A stretch of DNA of 64,000 nucleotides from CAYFKJ01 sp964343605 (lineage in GTDB: Bacteria; Pseudomonadota; Alphaproteobacteria; UBA2966), in assembly GCA_964343605.1 (NCBI GenBank), contig CAYFKJ010000006.1, positions 432,216 through 496,215 on the forward strand, in the 5' to 3' direction. Of the stretch, positions 53,927-60,853 are shown one piece after another. Under the pieces are notes generated by a model. The model did no database searches, was not told where the DNA came from, and saw nothing but the letters and a program-made list of their open reading frames with translations. Position numbers and translations under genes: made by a program. Positions within the stretch are counted from its first letter, which is position 1; each line of letters starts with the position of its first letter.

Positions 53927-54678
53927 TGGAGATCGACCTCGACTTCAACCGGCGGCCGAAGGCGCCGAACACAGCCGATCGGGTGAACGTCCTCATCGAC
54001 GCCGCGCTCGAGGCCGAGGACCGCGCCAGGGCGCCTCGCGATTACCTCGGCGCCTCCCGGCTCGGCGATTCCTGTCTCAGGCGCCTGCAGTACGAGTACA
54101 CGCACACGCCGCGCGACGAGGGCGCGCACCTCGACGGCCGGACGCTCCGCATCTTCGCGGCCGGACACGCCTTCGAGGACCTCGCCGTGCGCTGGCTGAG
54201 AAGCGCCGGCTTTGACCTCAGGACGCGCGACCGCTGGGGCGAGCAGTTCGGCTTTTCGGTCGCGGGCGGGCGCATCCGCGGCCACATCGACGGCGTGCTG
54301 TGCGGCGGCGCGCATGGCTTCGCCTACCCGGCGCTCTGGGAGTGCAAGACCGCTAACGCCAAGGGCTGGCGCGAGATCGTCCGCCGCGGCGTCGCCGTGG
54401 CGCGCCCGGTCTACGCGGCCCAGATCGCCCTCTACCAGGCGTACATGGACCTTGCCGGCGCCCCGGCCCTCTTCACCGTCGTCAACAAGGACACCTCCGA
54501 GCTCTGGCACGAACTCATGCCTTTCGACGCCGCCCTGGCCCAGCGCGTGAGCGACAAGGCCGTCAAGATCCTGCGCGCCACCGACGCCGGCGAGCTTCTG
54601 CCCCGGGTCGCCGCCAATCCCGATCACCACGAGTGCGCCGGGTGCGCCTGGAAGGCGAGGTGCTGGGCGCATGGCTGA
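53926..54678 (+). CDS. PD-(D/E)XK nuclease, RecB/Cas4-like, with likely iron-sulfur cysteines
   Basis: This 250-residue protein has the nuclease core GHIDGVL (about 118-124) and WECKTAN (about 137-143), the D...ExK pair of the PD-(D/E)XK superfamily. One cysteine near residue 47 (LGDSCLRRLQYE) and three near the C-terminus (ECAGCAWKARCW, about 235-247) match the four-cysteine 4Fe-4S arrangement of Cas4 and AddB-type nucleases. It probably resects DNA ends for the Sak4/SSB recombination module. The start at 53926 overlaps the previous stop by one base. Confidence 0.8.
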   Translation: MEIDLDFNRRPKAPNTADRVNVLIDAALEAEDRARAPRDYLGASRLGDSCLRRLQYEYTHTPRDEGAHLDGRTLRIFAAGHAFEDLAVRWLRSAGFDLRTRDRWGEQFGFSVAGGRIRGHIDGVLCGGAHGFAYPALWECKTANAKGWREIVRRGVAVARPVYAAQIALYQAYMDLAGAPALFTVVNKDTSELWHELMPFDAALAQRVSDKAVKILRATDAGELLPRVAANPDHHECAGCAWKARCWAHG

Positions 54679-56953
54679 TGTCATCGACTTCGAGAAATGG
54701 CGCGACTTCAACGACGCCAACCCAGACGAGGAGTTCATAGTGCTCGACCCGGACCCCGGCGAGATCGCCGCCTATTTCGATGCCGTGTTCGGCTACTGCG
54801 AGGGCTGGATCCCGCTCCGGGGCTTCGTCGACCAGGGCCAGGGCCTCGGCGGGCGTCCGCACAACGTCTGGGTCGAGGCCGACGGCGAGGCGGTCGGCAA
54901 GGCCGTCTCCTTCGCCGGCTGGGCGGCGAAGGACCACGCCGCCTTCTACGTCGTCCCCGGCACCGTGGCCGCCCACGGTCAGGCCAAGGCCGCCGACGTC
55001 GTGAGCATGCAGGTGGTGCTCGCCGACATCGACTGCGGCGACGTTGCGGCAAAGCTCGCCCACCTCGCGCACCATCTCGGCCAGCCGAGCCTAGTGGTCG
55101 AATCCGGCGGGCGCACGGCGGACGGCCAGGACAAGCTCCACGCCTATTGGAAGCTCACCGAGCCGGCCGAGGGAGAGGACCTCGCGCTGGTTTGCCGGCT
55201 GCGTCACGAGATCGCGGTCAAGGCCGGCGCCGACACTCATTTCCGCTCGGCGCACCAGCCGATCCGTGTCGCCGGCTCGATCTACCACAAGGGCGGACGC
55301 AAGCGGCTCGTCTCGATCCGCAGCCGAACCGACGTCGAATACGACCTCGCCGAATTCGCCGAGCACGTCCACGAGATGCCGGCGCTGCCCGGCCACGGCG
55401 GCGCGGCGCTCGATTACAACGGCGCAACGTCGAAGCCCGGGCTCGACGATGTGCTGATCACGCCCGTGCGCGAGGGCGGACAGGACGCCTGGACGCGCTT
55501 CGCGGGCGCCTCCGCCGCCATCGGCCATTACGTCCGCCTCGCCCACGAGGGGCGCATGAGCCACGCCGAGGCCTGGGAGGCGATCTGTCAGTACAACGCC
55601 GCCATGCTGGTCCCGCCCTGGCCGCAGGACCGCCTCGCCGCCGAGGCGCAGCGCCTGTGGGAGAAGCACTGCGAGCGCAACGGCCCGCCGGCGGGAGCCG
55701 GCCCCGCACGCCAGCGCCTCGAAACCTTCTCCCTGGGCGAACTGCTCGCCGACGCGAGCCCCATGCCCGAGGACCTGATCTCGCCCCGGCTGCTGACCCC
55801 CGGCGGGCTTCTGGTGATCGGCGGCGCGCCCAAGGTGGGTAAGAGCGACTTCGTGACCTCGCTGCTCGTGCACGTGGCCGCCGGCGCGCCGTTCCTCGGC
55901 TTCGCCCCGCCGCGGGCGCTCCGCGTGTTCTACCTGCAGGCCGAGATCCAGTACCACTACCTGCGCGAACGCATGCAGACCATGCGGCTCTCCGAAGGTA
56001 TCGTCGCGGCCGCCGCCGAGAACCTGATCGCCACCCCGAAGGTGCGGATGCTGCTCAACGACCGCGGCGTCGAGCTGACGCTCGCGGCCTTGCGCGACCG
56101 GTTCCCCGACGCGGCGCCCGAGGTCCTCTGCATCGATCCCATCCGCAACCTCTTCGACGGCGGGCCGGAGGGCAACGCCGAGAACGACAACGCGGCGATG
56201 CTCTTCTTCCTGCAGGAGCGGGTGGAAAAGCTGCGCGACGAACTCGATCCCGCGATGGGCATCGTGCTCTGCCACCACACCCGCAAGGCCCGCAAGAAGG
56301 ACCTCGAGGAGGACCCCTTCCAGGCGCTGTCCGGCGCCGGCGCGCTGCGCGGCTTCTACACCAGCGGCATGCTGCTGCATCGGCCCGACGAGGAACGGAC
56401 CGAGCGCCGGCTCTACCTGGAACTCCGCAACGGACCCGCCATCCCGGTCAAGCTTGTCGACAAGATCGACAGGCGCTGGGTCGAGCTCGACCCGCGCGGC
56501 GAGCGGCTCGTGCGCAAGGCGCTCGGCGAAAAGCTCGACGCCGAGCGGCGCCGCAAGCACGACGTCATCCTGCAGCTGCTTTACGACGAGGCGCTCGCGG
56601 GCCGGATCTACACGATCAATCAGTTCGTCGAGCGGTTCGAGAACGAGGGCGGGCTCGGCGGCAAGGACACGATCCGTGATCGCCTCGGCGTGCTCGCGAC
56701 CAAGGGCTACGTGAAGTTCCTGCGCGACTACGACGCCTACGACCTCCCCGGCGCCCGCTCCCGCTTCGGCTACCTCTGCGTCGAGGGCATGCGTCTCGGT
56801 CCCGCCGCCGATCGCGTCGACCCGGAGACCGGCGAGGTCCTGGGCGAGCCCAGGCCGGTACCGCCCACCCATTACAAGTGCCCGATGAGCGGCGCGGTGC
56901 TGCCCGTCGAGGACCCCGACGTGTGGATCTACCACGACGGAGACGAGGCATGA
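54671..56953 (+). CDS. Phage primase-helicase (AEP-like primase plus RepA-type AAA helicase)
   Basis: This 760-residue protein appears to be a fusion. The N-terminal part has LADIDCGD near residue 117 and THFRSAHQPIRVAGSIYHKGG near 196-216, which resemble the DxD and H/R motifs of archaeo-eukaryotic primases. From about residue 340 a hexameric RepA/KaiC-like ATPase follows: Walker A GGAPKVGKSD near 383, VLCIDPIRNLF (Walker B) and IVLCHHTRKA. The C-terminal winged-helix-like part ends the protein. It would prime and unwind DNA during phage or element replication. It overlaps the nuclease gene by 8 bp. Confidence 0.82.
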   Translation: MADVIDFEKWRDFNDANPDEEFIVLDPDPGEIAAYFDAVFGYCEGWIPLRGFVDQGQGLGGRPHNVWVEADGEAVGKAVSFAGWAAKDHAAFYVVPGTVAAHGQAKAADVVSMQVVLADIDCGDVAAKLAHLAHHLGQPSLVVESGGRTADGQDKLHAYWKLTEPAEGEDLALVCRLRHEIAVKAGADTHFRSAHQPIRVAGSIYHKGGRKRLVSIRSRTDVEYDLAEFAEHVHEMPALPGHGGAALDYNGATSKPGLDDVLITPVREGGQDAWTRFAGASAAIGHYVRLAHEGRMSHAEAWEAICQYNAAMLVPPWPQDRLAAEAQRLWEKHCERNGPPAGAGPARQRLETFSLGELLADASPMPEDLISPRLLTPGGLLVIGGAPKVGKSDFVTSLLVHVAAGAPFLGFAPPRALRVFYLQAEIQYHYLRERMQTMRLSEGIVAAAAENLIATPKVRMLLNDRGVELTLAALRDRFPDAAPEVLCIDPIRNLFDGGPEGNAENDNAAMLFFLQERVEKLRDELDPAMGIVLCHHTRKARKKDLEEDPFQALSGAGALRGFYTSGMLLHRPDEERTERRLYLELRNGPAIPVKLVDKIDRRWVELDPRGERLVRKALGEKLDAERRRKHDVILQLLYDEALAGRIYTINQFVERFENEGGLGGKDTIRDRLGVLATKGYVKFLRDYDAYDLPGARSRFGYLCVEGMRLGPAADRVDPETGEVLGEPRPVPPTHYKCPMSGAVLPVEDPDVWIYHDGDEA

Positions 56954-56974
56954 CCGGGCGGATCGCGGCGCGGG

Positions 56975-57197
56975 AAGTTTCGGAGTTTCGGCCCAAACTC
57001 CGAAACTTTCCGAAACTTGTTTCCTTGAAAATCAATGGCTTGGCGGCGCCTAAACTTAAGTTTGGGAAGAGTTTGGCCGAAACTTCCTCGCCGCGGAATT
57101 CTTACGGTCCCTCAAACACTTACCGGCTCCGTCAAGTTTCCAGTCCGAATACCTCCCTACTACGTAGGGAGACGCCACGCGCCAGCGGACGCGTGGC
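56975..57197. repeat. AAGTTTC/GAAACTT repeat cluster with two perfect hairpins
   Basis: AAGTTTCGGAGTTTCGG (56975-56991) faces CCGAAACTTTCCGAAACTT (57000-57018) across CCCAAACT. AAACTTAAGTTT (57052-57063) is a perfect palindrome and GTTTGGCCGAAAC (57071-57083) an imperfect one. AAGTTTC or GAAACTT occurs five times between 56975 and 57140. Two 8-bp perfect hairpins follow: CTCCCTAC/GTAGGGAG (57153-57171) and GCCACGCG/CGCGTGGC (57174-57197). An open frame starting at 56950 (ATGA overlap with the primase) crosses the region; its product is low complexity, and I do not trust it. The rest of 56954-57335 holds no convincing gene. An origin or control site is plausible. Confidence 0.6.
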
Positions 57198-57335
57198 GCC
57201 TCCCGTGTCCTCGCGGGCCACCGCGGGCGGGGCGAACGGGGGAGGTCCCGGTTCCAACCGGACGGGTGGCGGCGGCGTACCTGGCAAGTCCCCCGCCGCC
57301 ACCCTCACCACGATGACCCAACGATGGAGGACACC

Positions 57336-57932
57336 ATGGCTACGATGACTGTGCCCGAGAAGGGCGCCCATGTGAACCACGCCGGGCTTCCGATCGCGCG
57401 GCACGCCGGCAACGGCGGCGTAACGTGCCCGGCGGCCCCGATGACGGCGGACGGCTCCAAGGAGGGGCCGGCCATCCTCGCCCTCGATCTCGGCACGGTC
57501 ACCGGGTGGGCGATGCGGGCCGGCGACGGCACCATCGTCAGCGGCACGGTGTCGTTCCGACCCAGTCGCTACGACGGCGGCGGAATGCGCTACCTCCGCT
57601 TCCGCGGCTGGCTCGACGAACTGCGGCGGACGACGCCCGGGCTCGCCGCCGTCTACTTCGAGGAAGTCCGGCGCCATGCCGGGACCGACGCGGCACACAT
57701 CTTCGGCGGGTTCCTCGCCCATCTGACGACTTGGTGCGAGGAGCGCGTCCTGCCCTACCAGGGGGTGCCGGTCGGCACCATCAAGCGTCACGTCGCGGGC
57801 AAGGGCAACGCGCGCAAGGAGGCCGTCGTCGCCGCCGTGAGGGAGCGCGGCTTCGCACCCGCCGACCACAACGAGGCCGACGCGGTGGCGCTGCTGCTGT
57901 GGGCCATGGATACCGGGGGAGGCGTGCGATGA
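57336..57932 (+). CDS. RuvC-like Holliday junction resolvase of phage type
   Basis: This 198-residue protein has an RNase H-fold signature: ILALDLGTVTGWAMR with the first catalytic aspartate, VYFEEVRRHAGTDAAHIFGG with the second acid, and PADHNEADAVALLLWAM with the final Asp/Glu pair. It probably resolves branched DNA late in phage replication. The ATG at 57336 has GGAGG six bases upstream and is preferred to one at 57324. It overlaps the next gene by four bases (ATGA). Confidence 0.8.
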   Translation: MATMTVPEKGAHVNHAGLPIARHAGNGGVTCPAAPMTADGSKEGPAILALDLGTVTGWAMRAGDGTIVSGTVSFRPSRYDGGGMRYLRFRGWLDELRRTTPGLAAVYFEEVRRHAGTDAAHIFGGFLAHLTTWCEERVLPYQGVPVGTIKRHVAGKGNARKEAVVAAVRERGFAPADHNEADAVALLLWAMDTGGGVR

Positions 57933-58186
57933 ACGCGGAAATGCTGCTCAGGCACGCCGCCGGCGTCGTCGCGGACCGGCGCGAGCGCTACGGCGAGCCC
58001 GAAGATCTCTTCGACCATGTTGCGAAGCGCTGGTCCCTGGTGCTCGGCACGAAGGTGACGCCGGCCCAGGTGGCGCTGTGCCTGATCGACCTCAAGATGG
58101 CAAGGCTGACCCGCAATCCGAAACATCTGGATTCCCTGGTCGACGTGGCCGGCTACGCCGCCTGCCTCAGGGAGGTGAGTCGATGA
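57929..58186 (+). CDS. Small conserved phage protein (DUF6378-like)
   Basis: This 85-residue protein (ADRRERYGEPEDLFDHVAKR, CLIDLKMARLTRNPKHLDSL) matches a short family I associate with phage replication regions, which may carry the DUF6378 label. The repeated D and K-x-x-R positions are conserved in the family. No function is established. It overlaps the RuvC-like gene and the next gene by four bases each. Confidence 0.7.
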   Translation: MNAEMLLRHAAGVVADRRERYGEPEDLFDHVAKRWSLVLGTKVTPAQVALCLIDLKMARLTRNPKHLDSLVDVAGYAACLREVSR

Positions 58187-58392
58187 GCGGGCCGAGACCT
58201 CCCCAATCGCCGCTCGCGCGGCTGCAACCCCGGAAGATCGACGTCGAGGCCGAGAAGCGGAACGGCTGGCGCCGGCACGGGATTCTGGTGATTTCGGAGG
58301 ACGACCACCGGCTCACCTGGCCCGAGCGCGAGCTGGTCCGCCAGCTTGGCACGAGGCTCTACGGAAGGCACGGGAGGGCGGACCATGGCTGA
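58183..58392 (+). CDS. Hypothetical phage protein (69 aa)
   Basis: This 69-residue basic protein (SPLARLQPRKIDVEAEKRNGW, GILVISEDDHRLTWPERELV) is typical of small uncharacterised phage proteins that precede DUF6362 genes. The ATG at 58183 overlaps the previous stop as ATGA, and it overlaps the next gene by 8 bp. Confidence 0.65.
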   Translation: MSGPRPPQSPLARLQPRKIDVEAEKRNGWRRHGILVISEDDHRLTWPERELVRQLGTRLYGRHGRADHG

Positions 58393-58807
58393 TCCGCATT
58401 GGACGCCCAAGACGGTCGAGGCGCGCCTGGAGGAAGCCGCCGACACCCTTCGCCGTCTGCCGGCGGTCAAGGTGCAGGGTTACTTCAGCACCTGGCCGCC
58501 GATCATCCGCGACTTCTGGGAGGCCTTCGGCTGGCACGACGCCGAGGTGCGGCTCGGCCCGCCGACGCCGAAGGCCATCGACCGCATGGACGAGACCATG
58601 TTGTGGCTGCGATGGCTCGAGCCGGACGAGCTGCGTCTCGTGTGGCTGCGCGCAGAGGGCGTGCGCTGGAAGGTCATCGCCCATCGCTTCGGCATGAACC
58701 GCTCGACCGCCTGGCGGCATTGGACCTATGCGCTGATCAAGATCGCGACCCGGCTCAACAGCGCCGTTGCAACAAAAACGTTGCAACAAAATAGTCTGCG
58801 ACAATGA
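58385..58807 (+). CDS. Phage HTH-like protein (DUF6362-like)
   Basis: This 140-residue protein begins MADPHWTPKTVEARLEEAAD. TWPPIIRDFWEAFGWHDAEV and WKVIAHRFGMNRSTAWRHW, the latter a helix-turn-helix like sigma-70 region 4, match the DUF6362 family of phage proteins. A role as a late-gene regulator or a replication accessory factor is possible. The C-terminus is encoded across the direct repeat GTTGCAACAAAAACGTTGCAACA. Confidence 0.75.
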   Translation: MADPHWTPKTVEARLEEAADTLRRLPAVKVQGYFSTWPPIIRDFWEAFGWHDAEVRLGPPTPKAIDRMDETMLWLRWLEPDELRLVWLRAEGVRWKVIAHRFGMNRSTAWRHWTYALIKIATRLNSAVATKTLQQNSLRQ

Positions 58808-58917
58808 GCACGAAATTTGACAAGATCGGCGACAAGCTCAGGCGACGAGCGTGCGGGCCGCGGGAGACCACCTCGCGGCTCGTTGCATTTACGAGCGCGG
58901 CGCGGTGGAATGCCGGT

Positions 58918-59580
58918 ATGGCCCGAGCTCTTGCCACGGTTCTCCTGCTCCTGTTCGCCGCCCTGGCGCCGCTGGCGCACGCCGAGATCGTCGGCCGCGC
59001 GTCGGTCGTCGACGGCGACACGATCGAAGTGCACGGACAGCGCATCCGGCTCTTCGGTATCGACGCGCCGGAGAGCGCGCAGCTCTGTCTCGCCGATGAC
59101 AGACACTGGCGCTGTGGACAGCAGGCGGCTCTCGCACTCGACGAGAGAGTCGCGGGCCGGCCCGTCGTCTGCACCGAGAAGGATCGCGATCGCTACGGCC
59201 GGATCGTGGCCGTGTGCCGCGCGGGTGATCTGGACCTTAACGCCTGGCTGGTCGCCGAGGGCTGGGCGCTGGCGTATCGCCGGTATTCGACGGATTACCT
59301 CGACGAAGAGGCTACGGCCAGCACGGCACGCAAGGGCATCTGGCGCGGGACGTTCGTGCCGCCCTGGGATTGGCGGCGAGGCCGGCGCCTCGAGGTCACT
59401 GCGGACAAGCCCGGCGATTGCCGGATCAAAGGGAACATCAGCTCGAAGGGCGAGCGCATCTATCACGTCCCCGGAGGCCGGTTCTACGAGCGGACTCGGA
59501 TCGACGCCTCAAAGGGCGAGCGCTGGTTCTGTTCGGAGGCCGAGGCCGAGGCAGCCGGTTGGCGGCGGTCGCGACGGTGA
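58918..59580 (+). CDS. Secreted thermonuclease (SNase) family protein
   Basis: This protein of about 220 residues has a signal peptide (MARALATVLLLLFAALAPLAHA) and a staphylococcal nuclease-like domain with VVDGDTIEVHGQRIRLFGID, the catalytic Arg and Asp pattern and RYGRIVAVC. Its start is uncertain: an ATGA overlap with the previous gene opens the frame at 58804, which would add 38 residues before the signal peptide. The signal peptide favours 58918. A secreted nuclease in a phage early operon is unusual, although SNase genes do occur there. Confidence 0.8.
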   Translation: MARALATVLLLLFAALAPLAHAEIVGRASVVDGDTIEVHGQRIRLFGIDAPESAQLCLADDRHWRCGQQAALALDERVAGRPVVCTEKDRDRYGRIVAVCRAGDLDLNAWLVAEGWALAYRRYSTDYLDEEATASTARKGIWRGTFVPPWDWRRGRRLEVTADKPGDCRIKGNISSKGERIYHVPGGRFYERTRIDASKGERWFCSEAEAEAAGWRRSRR

Positions 59581-59774
59581 CCGGAGACATCGACATCTGG
59601 CGCGCGGCCAAACTGCTCGTGGATCGCCACGGCGACGAGGCGCCGCTCCACGCCGCGATGCGGGCGGACGAGCTGCTCGCCGAAGGCGACGTCGACGGCC
59701 AGCAGATCTGGAAACGCATCCTGAGCGCGATCGAGGAGCTTCTGCGCGGGCGCGGGGACGATCCGCTGCACTGA
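59577..59774 (+). CDS. Small hypothetical phage protein (GTG start, 65 aa)
   Basis: The GTG at 59577 overlaps the thermonuclease stop as GTGA and opens a 65-residue acidic helical protein (DIWRAAKLLVDRHGDEAPLHA, MRADELLAEGDVDGQQIWKRI). I associate this short pattern with phage accessory proteins (possibly the DUF6961 type). It is the last gene of the rightward early operon before a run of short minus-strand genes. Confidence 0.7.
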   Translation: MTGDIDIWRAAKLLVDRHGDEAPLHAAMRADELLAEGDVDGQQIWKRILSAIEELLRGRGDDPLH

Positions 59775-59881
59775 GCATCCGGCAGGCGGGTCCATGCGGC
59801 GAGCCGGATCGGACAGACCCCACGTTTGCATCAGGGGAGGCGCGCGCAGGTTAGGAATTCCCGATCCAACACGAGAGCATG

Positions 59882-59907
59882 AAAAACCCCGCCGGGGCTA
59901 GGCGGGG
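59882..59907 (-). terminator. Intrinsic terminator for the leftward small membrane protein gene
   Basis: On the minus strand, CCCCGCC and GGCGGGG pair around a 7-base loop, followed by TTTTT (A-run at 59882-59886 on the plus strand). It lies about 105 bp after the stop of the minus-strand gene ending at 60013. Confidence 0.75.
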
Positions 59908-60012
59908 TATTACCTTGTTGGCTCTGTATGGGACGAACGAGTCGGCGGACCCGCCCGGCCATCAATCAATCAAAGTCTTGCGTCCGATTCGCTCGCCGCC
60001 GCGAGGCCCCGA

Positions 60013-60276
60013 TCATTCCTGTGGGGGCTCCTTGAAACTTACTAACCGATTCACTTCGCGAAGGAATGCCGTCGCTGCGTTCAAAAAGTCTGTTGCTGCT
60101 CTCAAGAATGGGATCGAGTTTGTCAGGGGCTTGGTAAGTGCTTCTGCCGCATCCGGGCAATTCAGGATCATGGCTGTCAGAACGACGCCGAAGATCAGCA
60201 TTGCTGAAGGTTGGATCTGAAAAACGGCGCACATGGCGCCGAATGAAATCAAAAGTTTCCATTCGACGCCGCGCAT
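60013..60276 (-). CDS. Hypothetical small membrane protein (87 aa)
   Basis: This 87-residue protein has one or two hydrophobic segments (LLISFGAMCAVFQIQPSAML and LIFGVVLTAMIL) and a polar C-terminus. A GGGAG site precedes the ATG, a terminator follows on the same strand, and a 15-codon leader frame precedes it, so it is a real transcription unit running against its surroundings. It has no recognised family. A holin-like or superinfection-exclusion membrane protein would fit the setting, but nothing in the sequence proves it. Confidence 0.6.
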   Translation of the reverse strand: MRGVEWKLLISFGAMCAVFQIQPSAMLIFGVVLTAMILNCPDAAEALTKPLTNSIPFLRAATDFLNAATAFLREVNRLVSFKEPPQE

Positions 60277-60282
60277 GGAGCG

Positions 60283-60330
60283 TTACTCCCGCACGGCTTG
60301 CCGGCATGGGCCGGCTCTTGGACTGTGCAT
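60283..60330 (-). CDS. Fifteen-residue leader peptide frame before the membrane protein gene
   Basis: A consensus AAGGAGGT site (60343-60336) lies five bases before the ATG at 60330. The frame MHSPRAGPCRQAVRE ends in TAA six bases before the ATG of the 87-residue gene. Its ribosome site is far better than the one of the next gene, so coupled translation is likely. Confidence 0.5.
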   Translation of the reverse strand: MHSPRAGPCRQAVRE

Positions 60331-60853
60331 ATCGCACCTCCTTGGTTTTTGGGTGGACGTCGTGAGCCCACGGGCAGAAAGCCGCAAAGTTGGTCCGCGT
60401 AGAAGGATGCATGGTCCAGCCTCTGCTTTGAGGAACGGCCCAAACGAGGGCCACGACAATCTATCATATAGGCTCCGTGACAACGTCTAGCAATGATGCG
60501 TTGGCCATCACGGCACTGGCGTCTCTCTTATGCAACACTTCGAAGTGACTATGCGGGTCCTTCTTTGCCCAGATCGTATGCGGGCGGGCGTGGCGCGACA
60601 TTTCGCTAGCGACAGCTCGAAAAATTAGGTTCCCGGTTTCCGGTTCCCATCCCGGCATCCCCGCGGGTTTCCGCCAGTAAGAGGGTTCGGCGCCGGATCG
60701 GGTGTCCGGTTCCCACCCCCGGCGGCTCACGGCCTTGCGCCAACCGGGGACCGAGGGGCCGAAAACAAAATCGTTCGTAACCCCGTGCGGTGATCGACAG
60801 CGCCCGCTCGGCGCTGCCGGGCGCGGGCGGCTTTCTCACGAACAGGCGAGACC
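60331..60853. other. About 520 bp without a convincing gene, before the methyltransferases
   Basis: The left part holds the promoter region of the leftward leader and membrane-protein genes. A minus-strand frame ending at 60464 (a possible start at 60601, MSRHARPHTIWAKKDPHSHF) has no ribosome site and is doubtful. TCCGGTTCCCATCCCGG (60639-60655) recurs with small changes at 60705-60722 as TCCGGTTCCCACCCCCGG, 66 bp apart. The rest is GC-rich and unassigned. Confidence 0.4.

Noticed and set aside
55091..56935. 614-codon minus-strand frame opposite the primase-helicase
   Set aside because: The plus-strand gene has Walker and primase motifs; the antisense frame has none.
56950..57348. Gene starting in the primase stop (ATGA) and running through the repeat cluster
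   Set aside because: The product is repetitive, basic and without a recognised fold, and the sequence is better explained as a repeat and hairpin region.
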